A stretch of 64,000 bases of DNA from an uncultured Pirellula sp. (GCA_903892355.1 CAITIE010000011.1:62001-126000), one strand, 5' to 3'. Shown: positions 15,719 to 25,318, counted from the stretch's first letter. A program made the numbers and translations. Notes: generated by a model not told the origin, from the sequence alone.

Positions 15719-16648
15719 ATGTATAAGAATTTGAATGCGGAAGTATTGGGCGTATCCGGCCGTCAAAGCGAATTGATTGAATTGGCGATGACCTACGGTT
15801 TCAAAGGACTCGATGTCGACATCACGGAAGTGGTCAAAAGGACCGCGCGCACGGACTTCGAACGAGCGGCTCGTTACTTACTGAGTTCGAAGCTGAAGGT
15901 GAGTGGTTTTGATGTTCCCGTGGACTTGGATACCGACGATGTTTCGTTTGAGAAGACGCTCGCCGCGCTTCCCGCGACGGTCGAGGTTGCGGGCAAACTG
16001 GGGGTCTATGCCGGATTTTTGAAGCTTCCCGCGGCCACCGACCGGTTGGCATTTCCCGAGTATTTTGAAATCCTGCGTCAACGCGTGGAGAAGGTTGCGG
16101 AGCTTTTCGAAAAGAACAACGTCTTGCTCGGATTGAGCTTCAGCACGACCGCAGAGGATCGAGAAGGGAAGCAGTTCAAGTTCATTCAGGACGTGGCCTC
16201 GTTTCTGGCGTTCTTCCAAGCCTGTAACTGCAAAGCCGTAGCATTGATCATCGATACGTTCGATTGGACGATCGGCGGAGGAACCTTGGAACAACTCGCG
16301 TCGATTCCAGGAAAACGGATCGCCGCGCTTCGAGTTTCCGATGTGGCCACAGTTCCTACGGTTACCGATTGCACCAGGTCGATGCGTCTTATGTCAGGAA
16401 CTCATGGAACTATCGATAACGTGCAGTTCGTTGCCGCTTTGAACAAGAATGGTTATGAGGGCCCTGTATCAAGCTTTGCCGACCCGAGCAGTTTCGCGGG
16501 GGTGACTCGCGTTGCCATTGTCGCGAAGAGTCAGGATGCGCTCGATCATGCCCTCGCGGGTGCAGGGCTGCCTACGTTCACACGGCGTCCGGACATGATT
16601 ATCGAATCCAGAGCACCGATCATGGATGAGATAGGCATCGACGCGTAG
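15719..16648 (+). CDS. Sugar phosphate isomerase/epimerase-like TIM-barrel protein
   Basis: The protein has 309 residues. AAGGAGAG six to seven bases before the ATG supports the start. The protein follows the xylose isomerase/AP endonuclease-2 barrel: N-terminal VLGVSGRQSELIELAMTYG and KGLDVDITEV, then SGFDVPVDL, LLGLSFSTTAED, KAVALIIDTFDWTIGGGT, RIAALRVSDV and GYEGPVSSFADPSSF. In this superfamily metal-binding E, D and H residues lie at strand ends. Here GLSFSTT and ALRVSDV replace the usual E/H positions, so metal binding is doubtful. It has no operon partner, no signal peptide, and its substrate is unknown. Confidence 0.7.
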   Translation: MYKNLNAEVLGVSGRQSELIELAMTYGFKGLDVDITEVVKRTARTDFERAARYLLSSKLKVSGFDVPVDLDTDDVSFEKTLAALPATVEVAGKLGVYAGFLKLPAATDRLAFPEYFEILRQRVEKVAELFEKNNVLLGLSFSTTAEDREGKQFKFIQDVASFLAFFQACNCKAVALIIDTFDWTIGGGTLEQLASIPGKRIAALRVSDVATVPTVTDCTRSMRLMSGTHGTIDNVQFVAALNKNGYEGPVSSFADPSSFAGVTRVAIVAKSQDALDHALAGAGLPTFTRRPDMIIESRAPIMDEIGIDA

Positions 16649-16972
16649 GGCCGGGGATTCATCGAGATCGATAACCAAAGATCGACCGCTTTGGCATCGC
16701 TGCCGAGGCGGTCGTTACCGCTCGCGACTAGTCATTGACGGTTGCTCGAGAATTGCCGAGATGGGCTTTTTCTAGGTTGCCCAACCATAGCTGGCCTCCG
16801 TGAAATCCCTTAGGGAGGATCACGCTGCCGTATTGCCGGCGATTTGATCGCACTCACAGTAACCTCGGATTTTCCGCTTTTGTCGGGAAAGAGGACCCAG
16901 CGCCAGCCAAAAAGGAGCTTGGGCATGGACTCCGAAACATCTACCTGGGTAAAGTGCTAAACTAATTACGGT

Positions 16973-16998
16973 TGGATTAGTTGCTCGCTAGGTATAAT
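16973..16998 (+). promoter_or_regulatory. Possible promoter of the FHA gene
   Basis: A perfect TATAAT lies at 16993-16998, about 80 bp before the ATG. TTGGAT upstream is only 14 bases away, so the -35 match is poor. The remainder of the 16649-17078 intergenic stretch shows no gene. Confidence 0.3.
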
Positions 16999-17078
16999 GA
17001 AGCTTCTGTTCATGCGGCGAATCGGTGTTCCGGCGACGGGTTGTTTCGTCCGGGTTCCAGGTCTGTTTCGAGGTATCC

Positions 17079-17738
17079 ATGTCTAGATTGACCCTACGCG
17101 TCGTTCAAGGGGCTGATCGAGGGCGTGTCTTTGCCGACCTACGGCCACCTATCACGATCGGGCGTGAAGAGGGGAACACGATCCAGTTGAACGATGAACG
17201 AATCAGTCGTTACCACTGCAAAATTCAAGATGACAATCAGCACCTTGTCCTGACGGACCTCGAGAGCACTAATGGGACGCGGGTCAACGGTCAGGATTGC
17301 CAGTTGCGCATTCTGCGCTTCGGCGACATAATACTTCTAGGCCGAAGCATGCTCTTGTTCGGAACCGCTGAGCAGATCGCCGGTCGACTTCAAGAGCCAA
17401 AAACCTCCGATGAGGACGTTCGGCGTTCCCCTGCCGAGCGCGAGGCAGATTTCGACTTGGACGCAGAATTGCTCGCTGCGGCCCCAAAATTTCGAGATGC
17501 AAACGTACTCCCGGAGATTCCTGAGCGTTTGAGTCCCAGTCAAGCAGCCCAGCTAGCGGAGCTTTTTGAGTACTTTCACACTCGCATCGGCGAGGTGGTC
17601 GACTCCGTTCAAATCAACGATCGCAAGTCGACGATCAGCGTCGATTTAGCGACTTGGCAAAATTTGCTACAGGTCTATAGCCGGTTGGCAGAACTCATCC
17701 GCGGTATTGCGGACCCAGATTTTCGATTGCCCGGCTAG
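17079..17738 (+). CDS. FHA-domain protein
   Basis: The protein has 219 residues from the ATG at 17079, with GAGG just upstream. Residues 1-95 are a forkhead-associated domain with all key motifs: ITIGREEGN (G-R), ISRYHCKI (S-R-x-H), and LTDLESTNGTRVNG (S/T-N-G-T-x-V-N-G). These residues bind phosphothreonine in known FHA domains. After an acidic linker, residues 155-219 form a helical C-terminal region (PSQAAQLAELFEYFHTRIGE) with no recognised domain. There is no membrane segment, so it is cytosolic. The partner kinase is not in the window. It converges on the minus-strand beta-lactamase-NamZ gene, with 53 bp between them. Confidence 0.9.
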   Translation: MSRLTLRVVQGADRGRVFADLRPPITIGREEGNTIQLNDERISRYHCKIQDDNQHLVLTDLESTNGTRVNGQDCQLRILRFGDIILLGRSMLLFGTAEQIAGRLQEPKTSDEDVRRSPAEREADFDLDAELLAAAPKFRDANVLPEIPERLSPSQAAQLAELFEYFHTRIGEVVDSVQINDRKSTISVDLATWQNLLQVYSRLAELIRGIADPDFRLPG

Positions 17739-17791
17739 CGGCTTGTCCTGGCTCTCGTAGCTGTGCCGATCGGTTCTGGCGAGTGTTCGCG

Positions 17792-20236
17792 TCATTCGGG
17801 GTAGAGAAGGTATCTCTGCCGCCGCGCGAGAAACTCTTGGACTCCCGAATGAATCCGAGGGTCTTCAGGAATCGATAGCGAGCCATCGATCAGTGCTTCG
17901 CAAACTACTTTATTCCCCAGGAGTCGGTCGAGATTGCGGGTATCCCAGGTATCTCTATGCAACGCCCGAAGGGATTTGGCGAGAGCGAGTCCCATCGGCA
18001 CGCTTCGGAAAACCTTTCGATCCGTGATGGCGATTTGGATGCCTTGGCATTTGGCATTGGCGTGCTTGCTCGATGATGGCGTGAACTCAACGGGTGTGAA
18101 TGTAACACCTGCGATTGCGTTGGCATTCATGGCGGCTGCAAGCGCGCGGCCGTCCATCCACGGTGCACCGATGATTTCAAAGGGGGTATCGGTCCCCCTG
18201 CCTACGGAGATGTTGGTCATCTCAAGCAGTCCTACACCGGGGTAAAGGATGGCCTGCGTCAAGCTCCGCATGTTGGGCGATGGGTTTACCCAAGTCAGTC
18301 CTGTGCGATCCCACTGAGTATCTCTCTTCCATCCTTGGCAGGGGATCACGGTCAAGTCTAGATCCAATTGGAATTCGGCTTGAAACATCGTTGCGAGCTC
18401 CCCCGCAGTCATGCCGTGTTGCACGGGGAGTTCGTGGTAACCCACAAACGACTCGCGACCGAGATCGAGCATGGGGCCGTGCACGTCCCTTCCATTGATG
18501 GGGTTGGGGCGATCCAAAACCACAAACCGGCGTTTATGCTCGGCAGCGGCTCGCATCGCCTCACCCAGCGTCGAGATGTAGGTGTAAAACCGAGTCCCGA
18601 TGTCTTGGATGTCGAACACCAATGTATCGATACCTTCGAGCATTTCGAGAGTCGGCCGGCGCGTTTCACCATACAAACTGTAGATCCTGAGTCCGGTCTT
18701 CGCATCTGTTGCATCGTTGATTTTGGCGGTATCGAGTATCCCCTCGAAACCATGTTCGGGGCTAAACAAGGCTCGCAATTGCAGACCGGGCGCACGGCTG
18801 AGTAGTTCGGCTGTGGATATGCCGGTCGCATTGCGTCCCGTGTGGTTGGTGATCACCCCGATGTTGGATCCTTGGAGTGAGCGGAAATTTTCTCCTTCCA
18901 ATCGGTCGATGCCCGTTAACACCGTGCTCAGCCCCGGGGAACGTAGCTCGGCGTTGCCGTACGTTGCGGCTACGAGATTGGCGATCCGCCCAGCAAGTCC
19001 ATTGACCGAACCATCGCCGGTGGGATGGACTCGATTGCTCAAGAAAATGAAATAAAGATCCAGTTCCGGATCGATCCAAAGAACGGTTCCTGTAAACCCA
19101 CCATGCCCAAAGGCGCTGTGGCTGAGCAAATCTCCGCGATTGGTTGAGAAGCCTGTTTGTTTGTCCCATCCCAACGCTCGGAATCCAGAGGGAACTCGAT
19201 AAGCGGCGGTCATCGTCCTGACGGTAGGACTCGCGAGGGTGCGAGCCTGCGCCGTGGGCAGATGTCCTCGGTGGAGCATCATGCGAGCGTAGATGGCCAT
19301 GTCGCGCGCGGTAGAAAACAAACCCGCATGTCCAGCAATACCGCCTAACGCATTCGCACGCGGATCGTGGACTGTGCCCTGAATCCACTCGCCATCCCGT
19401 TTTTCGGTCGGCGCTGCTCGAGCCCGCAATTCAGGGCTCGGGTTAAATCCCGTTTCGTTCATGCCTAAAGGCTTGAAGATCGCTTCGCGGGTGTAAGCAT
19501 CAAGCGATTGGCCGGACACGTGTTCGACGATCTTGCCGAGTACGATGAAGTTGACATCGGAGTATTTGAACGCGCTGCCGATCGGGGCTGATAGCTTGAG
19601 CTCACATATCTTTTGCCACGCGATCTCGGGACCGTCTGCATAATCCGACATGGCATTGTCCGGGATGAGACCGCTGGTGTGCAGCAATAGATCTTGGACG
19701 GTAATCTTTTGCTTGTCGTTCGCAGCAAACGTTGGAAAGAAGGAAGCGACGGTATCGTTGCGGCGCAATCGACCTTCCTCGAGCAGTTTCATAATCGCGG
19801 TTGCGGTCGCCACCGGTTTGGTGATCGACGCCATATCAAAAACTGTATCTATCGCCATCGGTTCTGTGGTCGGTTCCACCCGTTTATTGCCATAGCTTTG
19901 GACAAAGAGGTCGCCTTGGCTATTCCCCACCGCCAGAACACATCCGGGCATTTTGCGTTCAGCGATGGCCCCGTCGATGATTTCTCGCACTCGGTCCGCA
20001 AAGGCAATTCCCCCTTCCGCTAAGGCAGTTTTCGCACCGTTTTCCGACGCTTCGGATTGGGCGAGGGCTTGTGGGCGTGTTCCCGTGAGAGCGACCAGCA
20101 CCAGGGTGAACGGTAAAAGCATAGACGGTAAAAGCGAGAACTTAACCAGCAGGTCACAGAACTGCTGTTGGTGTGAAGTAGCTCGACGGGAACACTCCAT
20201 TCGATAAACATGCTGGGTTGGATAGGTTCGTATCAT
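17792..20236 (-). CDS. namZ: Exo-beta-N-acetylmuramidase (NamZ, DUF1343) fused to an N-terminal serine beta-lactamase-like hydrolase
   Basis: The protein has 814 residues. A basic N-terminus, a hydrophobic helix (about 35-50) and ALAQ suggest export. Residues 75-425 are a class C beta-lactamase/penicillin-binding-protein-like domain: MASITK (Ser137, Lys140 of S-x-x-K), FKYSDVNF (the Y-x-N position read as Y-S-D), and a late HGGFTG motif. Residues 439-814 match DUF1343: GVITNHTGRN, LFSPEHGFEG, YSLYGETRRPT, DTLVFDIQDIGTRFYTYIST, LDRPNPINGR and HGMTAGELA. NamZ enzymes remove MurNAc from the non-reducing end of peptidoglycan fragments. The hydrolase domain may trim stem peptides. Its ATG overlaps the symporter stop (ATGA), so translation is coupled; together with the divergent MurQ unit this indicates wall-sugar recovery. 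Confidence 0.88.
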   Translation of the reverse strand: MIRTYPTQHVYRMECSRRATSHQQQFCDLLVKFSLLPSMLLPFTLVLVALTGTRPQALAQSEASENGAKTALAEGGIAFADRVREIIDGAIAERKMPGCVLAVGNSQGDLFVQSYGNKRVEPTTEPMAIDTVFDMASITKPVATATAIMKLLEEGRLRRNDTVASFFPTFAANDKQKITVQDLLLHTSGLIPDNAMSDYADGPEIAWQKICELKLSAPIGSAFKYSDVNFIVLGKIVEHVSGQSLDAYTREAIFKPLGMNETGFNPSPELRARAAPTEKRDGEWIQGTVHDPRANALGGIAGHAGLFSTARDMAIYARMMLHRGHLPTAQARTLASPTVRTMTAAYRVPSGFRALGWDKQTGFSTNRGDLLSHSAFGHGGFTGTVLWIDPELDLYFIFLSNRVHPTGDGSVNGLAGRIANLVAATYGNAELRSPGLSTVLTGIDRLEGENFRSLQGSNIGVITNHTGRNATGISTAELLSRAPGLQLRALFSPEHGFEGILDTAKINDATDAKTGLRIYSLYGETRRPTLEMLEGIDTLVFDIQDIGTRFYTYISTLGEAMRAAAEHKRRFVVLDRPNPINGRDVHGPMLDLGRESFVGYHELPVQHGMTAGELATMFQAEFQLDLDLTVIPCQGWKRDTQWDRTGLTWVNPSPNMRSLTQAILYPGVGLLEMTNISVGRGTDTPFEIIGAPWMDGRALAAAMNANAIAGVTFTPVEFTPSSSKHANAKCQGIQIAITDRKVFRSVPMGLALAKSLRALHRDTWDTRNLDRLLGNKVVCEALIDGSLSIPEDPRIHSGVQEFLARRQRYLLYPE

Positions 20237-21804
20237 GGCTCTGGCGATTGGGAGGTAGGGGCGGTCGAAGGAGCGAATTGCTCAGCACATGGTTCGGCGG
20301 GTAGCGATGCGCTGGTTCGCGAATCGCATGGTAAGAGTGCATTAAAAAGGAGGCCAGACAGGAGGGTGGCGAGGGAACCGAATACGGGAAGCCACGGAAA
20401 CGCGATGGTTACTTTCGACCGTGGTAATCCGAATTGGAGAAGGGGCAATCCGAATTGGAGCAGGAGGAGTACGGCCAAGCCGACGGTGCCCCCAAGAATT
20501 GCGGCTCGTTGAGAGCGTTTCTGAGTCAGCAGTGCGAGAAAGAACCAACCGAGAAGGATCCCGGTGGAGAATCCGGCGATGGTCAATGCGTTGTCGACCA
20601 CACTCCGAGCAAACGTGCCTGCCCAAATTCCGATCCCGATTTGTAGGATACCAAAAAAGACCGTGGCAATCCTCGTAACGGTTACTTGAGAGTGTTGGGA
20701 TGGAGTCTCGGTCAAGTTGGACAGCCACAAGTCGCTCACGACCGAAGAGGCTGACGCCGAGAGGGAGCTTGAAAGGGTCGACATCACAGCGGCTAGGATC
20801 GCGGCTAGCATGAGACCTACCAGCCCTGTGTTCGCTGGAAACGAGTGGATGATAAAGTGCGCGAAAACTTGATCGGGTTTGGTGCCTTCGGGAAGCAGGT
20901 TGGATTGGTAGAAACACCCCAACAGCATTCCGATGAAAAGAAACAGCGAGAATTGCATAAAGACAATGACGCCACTCCACAGGATGGCCTTGGCCGCATC
21001 GGATTGGCTTCGCGCGCTGAGATAACGCTGCACCATCATTTGGTCTGTGCCGTGCGATCCCATCGAGAGGACAGCGCCACCCAATAGGCCGGCCCATAGG
21101 GTGAAGGGATCGCTCAAGCTGAACCGTGGGTCGATGAGTTTCCACTTGCCCGAGGTGTTCGCGTATTCCAGAAAACCAGCCCAGCCCCCGGGGAGTTGAT
21201 CGATGATCACAAAGACGGCTGTAATACTTCCGGCCATGTAGATCAAGAATTGGATACAGTCATTCCAGACAACCGATCGCATACCCCCTAAGAACGTATA
21301 GAGGATGGTGACACTACCAATCGCGATGGCGCTCCAAGCCAGGGGCCAGCCAACGAGTTTCTCAAGCACCATGGCTGCCAGGAATAGACGAAGTCCATCC
21401 CCCAAGTTGCGAGTAACCAAAAATAGCACGGACGCTATCCGCTTCGTCGTTGCACCGAATCGGATACCGAGGATCTCGTAGGCACTGATTAATTTTCCAT
21501 CAAAAAATTGCGGCAAGAGAAAGATCACGACAATGATCCGCCCCAGGATGAAACCGAGTGCCAACTGCAAGAAGAGGAACCCCGTGTTGCCGAAGCCGTG
21601 GCCTGGGACGCTCAGGACCGTCGCTGTGCTTGTTTCCGTGGCGACGATGGACCCAAGGATCGCCCACCAAGGCAGATCGCGACCTCCGAGAAGGTAGTTT
21701 TCCAAGGACTGTTCTTTCCCAGCGACCTTCAAACCAATGAAGATGGACGAGCCCACAGCGAGTAGCAATACAATGATGTCGACGGTCCCAAGGGCGCTTT
21801 GCAT
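20233..21804 (-). CDS. Sodium/solute symporter family transporter, probable amino-sugar importer
   Basis: The protein has 523 residues with about thirteen hydrophobic segments. The SSF signature regions are present: LENYLLGGRDLPWWAILGS near the first helix pair, ETSTATVLSVPGHGF, and VAGSI-type helix cores with VWNDCIQFLIYMAGS. The family imports sugars, sialic acid, amino acids or anions with Na+. Because it is translationally coupled to the beta-lactamase-NamZ gene and divergent from murQ, MurNAc or a muropeptide sugar is the likely substrate; this is an inference. A heptapeptide LLQFGLP occurs twice in tandem near the C-terminus, from a 21-bp DNA duplication at about 20425-20466. The ATG at 21804 was chosen as the only start before the first helix. 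Confidence 0.85.
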   Translation of the reverse strand: MQSALGTVDIIVLLLAVGSSIFIGLKVAGKEQSLENYLLGGRDLPWWAILGSIVATETSTATVLSVPGHGFGNTGFLFLQLALGFILGRIIVVIFLLPQFFDGKLISAYEILGIRFGATTKRIASVLFLVTRNLGDGLRLFLAAMVLEKLVGWPLAWSAIAIGSVTILYTFLGGMRSVVWNDCIQFLIYMAGSITAVFVIIDQLPGGWAGFLEYANTSGKWKLIDPRFSLSDPFTLWAGLLGGAVLSMGSHGTDQMMVQRYLSARSQSDAAKAILWSGVIVFMQFSLFLFIGMLLGCFYQSNLLPEGTKPDQVFAHFIIHSFPANTGLVGLMLAAILAAVMSTLSSSLSASASSVVSDLWLSNLTETPSQHSQVTVTRIATVFFGILQIGIGIWAGTFARSVVDNALTIAGFSTGILLGWFFLALLTQKRSQRAAILGGTVGLAVLLLLQFGLPLLQFGLPRSKVTIAFPWLPVFGSLATLLSGLLFNALLPCDSRTSASLPAEPCAEQFAPSTAPTSQSPEP

Positions 21805-21826
21805 TATTGAGTGCTAGGGCTCGTCG

Positions 21827-21859
21827 GTTGAAGCCCTAAAAAGTTGGAAGCCCTAAAAA
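21827..21859 (+). repeat. 17-bp direct repeat in the divergent murQ/symporter intergenic region
   Basis: GTTGAAGCCCTAAAAA and GTTGGAAGCCCTAAAAA lie head to tail just upstream of the symporter start. They could be an operator pair or just another of the short tandem duplications in this window. The rest of 21805-22030 shows no convincing promoter. Confidence 0.5.
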
Positions 21860-22030
21860 ACGAAGTGAGAATAGGGGTGGAGCCTAAGCATTTTAGCCGA
21901 AGTACTGTCCCCATGTGGGGGCGATGCTATGGCTTGCTACCTTGCTTTCGTGTGAAATGATAATCTGTCAGGCCAACCAGTCGGTCGATACGGATATGTC
22001 CTTCCATCGCGTACGTGAGAACCCAACGCA

Positions 22031-22927
22031 ATGCAGTATTTGACCACCGAACAATGCAACCACGAGTCGACGCAACTCGATCAAATGACTCCGCTAGAAA
22101 TCGTTCGATTGATGAATCGAGAGGATGATCGAGTGGTCGAAGCGGTTGCACAACAGGGGGAGGTCATCGCGAAGACCGTCGACGCAATCGTTGAACGCCT
22201 CCGCATGGGGGGGAGGTTGGTGTATATCGGTGCTGGAACGTCTGGACGTTTAGGGGTACTCGATGCCTCGGAATGCCCTCCTACGTTCAACACTCGACCG
22301 GAAATGGTGGTCGGTGTCATCGCGGGAGGTTTGTCGGCATTGACGTCTGCGATCGAAGGGGCTGAAGATAATGGCGAGGCTGCCATTTGTGACTTAGAGC
22401 GAATTGGCCTTGGAGGGGGGGATGTTCTCCTCGGGATTGCAACGAGCGGTCGCACACCTTATGTGATCGCTGGTTTGGAGTATGCAGACAAGGTAGGGGC
22501 GTTACCGATCGGTCTGTGTTGCAATCTAGGTTCCGAGTTGGAACGTGTCGCCCGGTGGGTGATTACGGTCGTAGTCGGGCCGGAGATTTTGAGCGGTTCG
22601 ACACGATTGAAAGCCGGGACCGCAACCAAAATGGTGTTGAACATGTTGACCACTGCGAGCATGGTTCAGCTGGGGAAAACCTATGGGCACTGGATGGTCG
22701 ATTTGCGAGCGACCAATCGCAAACTCAAGGATCGGAGTGTGCGAATCGTTGCGGCCATTACAGGATTATCTCAAGATGCTGCCTTGGAACTGTTGGCGTG
22801 CTGCGATGGTGAAGTCAAAACGGCGATCGTTTCGCAGAAGTTAGGTGTCGCTCCGGACCAGGCCAGATTACGATTGCAGCTGACCTCTGGTAGGCTACGC
22901 TCTGCGCTGAGCGATACGCTCGATTGA
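22031..22927 (+). CDS. murQ: N-acetylmuramic acid 6-phosphate etherase
   Basis: The protein has 298 residues, the usual size. It cleaves the D-lactyl ether of MurNAc-6-phosphate to give GlcNAc-6-phosphate in the cytoplasm. TEQCNHESTQLDQM is the conserved N-terminus. The SIS domain contains GGRLVYIGAGTSGRLGVLD followed by ASECPPTF, whose Glu81 corresponds to the catalytic glutamate known from E. coli MurQ. GIATSGRTPYV, SGSTRLKAGTATKMVLNMLT and a helical C-terminal domain (GLSQDAALELLACCDGEVK) complete the family pattern. It is the first gene of a plus-strand unit with the kinase and NagX-like genes, divergent from the symporter-NamZ unit. Confidence 0.96.
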   Translation: MQYLTTEQCNHESTQLDQMTPLEIVRLMNREDDRVVEAVAQQGEVIAKTVDAIVERLRMGGRLVYIGAGTSGRLGVLDASECPPTFNTRPEMVVGVIAGGLSALTSAIEGAEDNGEAAICDLERIGLGGGDVLLGIATSGRTPYVIAGLEYADKVGALPIGLCCNLGSELERVARWVITVVVGPEILSGSTRLKAGTATKMVLNMLTTASMVQLGKTYGHWMVDLRATNRKLKDRSVRIVAAITGLSQDAALELLACCDGEVKTAIVSQKLGVAPDQARLRLQLTSGRLRSALSDTLD

Positions 22928-22972
22928 TTGGTATCCAGTTCGTCATTGATAGATTACGCGGGGCAATCGAAC

Positions 22973-24064
22973 ATGAATACACGGGACGAATGGATCCTCG
23001 GCGTTGATGGCGGAGGGAGTAAAACAATCGCATGTGTAGCGACATTGCCAGCAGGAAGCCCGGATCGGATGGGTTCAATGGTGGTTCGCGGGAGAGGGGA
23101 ATCAGGGCCCGGAAACCCTCGATCCGTGGGATTTACTGCTGCGTACGAGAGCATCATCGCGGCGATCCGCAATGCGGTCGAGGATGCAGTTTCCAGTGCC
23201 CCTACTGCCAGTGCCCCTACTGCCAGCGTTACCTTGGACGCGGCGTGTTTGTGCCTTGCAGGGGTTGGACGCGAGGAAGAGCAGCGACCAATTCTCGAGT
23301 GGGCATATCAAAATAGATTGGCTAACAAGGTTCGTGTAACGGAGGATATTGCCCCGATTCGCTGGGCGGCAAAGTACGAATCGGCCGTCGACGCGTCCAA
23401 CGCAGAGGCCCTTCCATCGAAGCGAACTTCAACGCGATCGACTGGCGTTGGAGTCGAGGATAGTTGGGGGCAATGCGTCACTTTGATCGCTGGAACGGGA
23501 TCGATCGTCAGCGCGAGCAACGGGGTCGCTGGGGATTTGCGGGTTGGAGGTTGGGGGTATTTGCTCGGGGATGAGGGGAGCGGGTTTGCGATGGGTTTGG
23601 CCGGGCTTAAGGAAGTCTGTCGCGCTCACGATCACGGTGAAACGCTGACCTCCTTCCATAGAATGTTGCTGCGTGCGATCGGATGCGAATACCCGATGGA
23701 TTTGATTCCGCGCGTGTATACGGTACCGATCCCTCGTCCTGAAATTGCGATGTTGAACCGCATCGTGCTGGACTTCGCTGGACGCGATTCGGTCGCCTCG
23801 CAGATTGTCGATCGGGCGGCGATTGAATTGAGTGAGTTGGTGATAACGGCGGCGAGGCGAATGTCGCTCACCGCGGACCGGTATGCGTTGGCTATGAGCG
23901 GAGGAATGCTGACGGCTGGCTCTCCACTGGTACCCGCGGTTTTGGCTAAACTGACGGAGGCGGAAATGAAGCCGTCGATTTGCCACCAAGTGCGTGAACC
24001 CGTTTTAGGGACGCTGGCGATGGCAGCTTGGTTGGGCAGGGAACAAGATTCAGACAGTGTGTGA
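22973..24064 (+). CDS. BadF/BadG-family amino-sugar kinase (GlcNAc/MurNAc kinase type)
   Basis: The protein has 363 residues from the ATG at 22973. A TTG at 22928 directly after murQ is a less likely start. WILGVDGGGSKT (about 7-18) is the phosphate-1 motif of the ASKHA fold. LIAGTGSIVSA and GGWGYLLGDEGSGFAMG are the phosphate-2 and sugar-binding signatures shared with human GlcNAc kinase and Clostridium MurK. LAMSGGMLTAG is the adenosine motif. It probably phosphorylates MurNAc, and perhaps GlcNAc, at O6 to supply MurQ. A short SAPTA duplication (15 bp, 23193-23222) lies in a loop. The gene lies 45 bp after murQ. Confidence 0.88.
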   Translation: MNTRDEWILGVDGGGSKTIACVATLPAGSPDRMGSMVVRGRGESGPGNPRSVGFTAAYESIIAAIRNAVEDAVSSAPTASAPTASVTLDAACLCLAGVGREEEQRPILEWAYQNRLANKVRVTEDIAPIRWAAKYESAVDASNAEALPSKRTSTRSTGVGVEDSWGQCVTLIAGTGSIVSASNGVAGDLRVGGWGYLLGDEGSGFAMGLAGLKEVCRAHDHGETLTSFHRMLLRAIGCEYPMDLIPRVYTVPIPRPEIAMLNRIVLDFAGRDSVASQIVDRAAIELSELVITAARRMSLTADRYALAMSGGMLTAGSPLVPAVLAKLTEAEMKPSICHQVREPVLGTLAMAAWLGREQDSDSV

Positions 24065-24073
24065 GATGGTTCT

Positions 24074-25213
24074 ATGACAAACAGCGCAAACAATTCGAAC
24101 GGTGGTTTAGGGAAATCGAGCGATTCGCAAAGTTCTCGGCTGATGTCGATCGATGCTTTACGCGGTTTCGACATGTTTTGGATCATGGGCGGGGATGATT
24201 TTTTCGCGCTGCTTTTGGGGGCATCTTCCTTTGCTTGGGCGCCCGCTTTGAAAGAGCAACTGGAGCATGTCGAATGGCAAGGCTTCCGTTTCTATGATTT
24301 GATCTTTCCGCTGTTCTTGTTTTTGGTGGGTTGTGCCATCCCCTTTTCGTTAGAAAAGTACCGAGGGGAACCCGGCCGGGTGTATGCGAGGATCCTTCGC
24401 AGAACCGTTTTATTGATCGCGATGGGATTGATCTACAATCAGATTCAGGCTCTCGATTGGAAGAATGTCCGATGGATGGGAGTGCTCCAACGGATCGGCA
24501 TTTGTTACGGCGTTACCGCAATCCTGTTTGTCCAACTGAAGACCAAGGATTTGATCGCTTTGTTCGTTGGGATCTTGTTAGTGTACTGGGCAATGTTGAC
24601 GCTGGTGCCCGTTCCGGGAGGATCGGCGGGTGTTTTGACACCTTCTGGAAATTTGGCAGGTTATATCGACCGGGCATTTTTACCTGGCAAGATCCTCCCG
24701 CTGTACTATGGGCATGGTGACAACGAGGGCTTGCTTTCCACACTGCCAGCGATCGCCACGACGTTGCTCGGAGTTTTTTCAGGGATGCTGTTGCAGTCGA
24801 AGCTAACCCCATGGGGGAAAGCCTCGGTACTCGCACTCGCGGGCATCGTCTGTGTCGTGGCTGGAGACGCGTGGGGGAATGTTTTCCCGATCATCAAGAA
24901 TCTCTGGACCAGTTCGTTTGTGCTCTACGCGGGCGGATGGAGCATGATGCTGCTGGCGATTTTTTATACGATCATCGATGTTATCGGATGGCGCAGTTGG
25001 GCTTGGATTTGGGTGGTCATCGGTGCCAATGCAATCACGATTTACTTGGCCCAGCGCTTTATCTCATTCGAAGGAATATCGAAGTTTTTGTTCGGTGGCG
25101 TCGCGTCCTTGAGCGGAAACTACAAAGCGTTGGTATTGGCGGGTGGGGTTTTGGTCATCAAGTGGGCTCTATTGGCTTTCATGTACCGGCACCGGATTTT
25201 CCTGCGTTTTTAA
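24074..25213 (+). CDS. nagX: NagX-like membrane protein (DUF5009, HGSNAT-related)
   Basis: The protein has 379 residues. After a polar N-terminus, RLMSIDALRGFDMFWIMGG opens the first helix and is the family signature. YDLIFPLFLFLVGCAIPFSL and RWMGVLQRIGICYGV follow, with about ten membrane segments in all. The family is related to heparan-alpha-glucosaminide N-acetyltransferase. In bacteria it is found with GlcNAc and chitin-utilisation genes, as an acyltransferase or a transporter-like protein; its exact action is not settled. It follows the kinase by 9 bp and is the last gene of the MurNAc unit. It may handle GlcNAc or transfer acetyl groups onto glucosamine at the membrane. Confidence 0.82.
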   Translation: MTNSANNSNGGLGKSSDSQSSRLMSIDALRGFDMFWIMGGDDFFALLLGASSFAWAPALKEQLEHVEWQGFRFYDLIFPLFLFLVGCAIPFSLEKYRGEPGRVYARILRRTVLLIAMGLIYNQIQALDWKNVRWMGVLQRIGICYGVTAILFVQLKTKDLIALFVGILLVYWAMLTLVPVPGGSAGVLTPSGNLAGYIDRAFLPGKILPLYYGHGDNEGLLSTLPAIATTLLGVFSGMLLQSKLTPWGKASVLALAGIVCVVAGDAWGNVFPIIKNLWTSSFVLYAGGWSMMLLAIFYTIIDVIGWRSWAWIWVVIGANAITIYLAQRFISFEGISKFLFGGVASLSGNYKALVLAGGVLVIKWALLAFMYRHRIFLRF

Positions 25214-25318
25214 AATGTTTTGCCAGGTTGCGTTCCTTTTCAAAGTATTTTGCGGTTTTGGAAAGGGGGCGGTTGCTTTCGAGGCACTGTGAAACGTGGG
25301 ATTGCGGGCAAGCACGGT

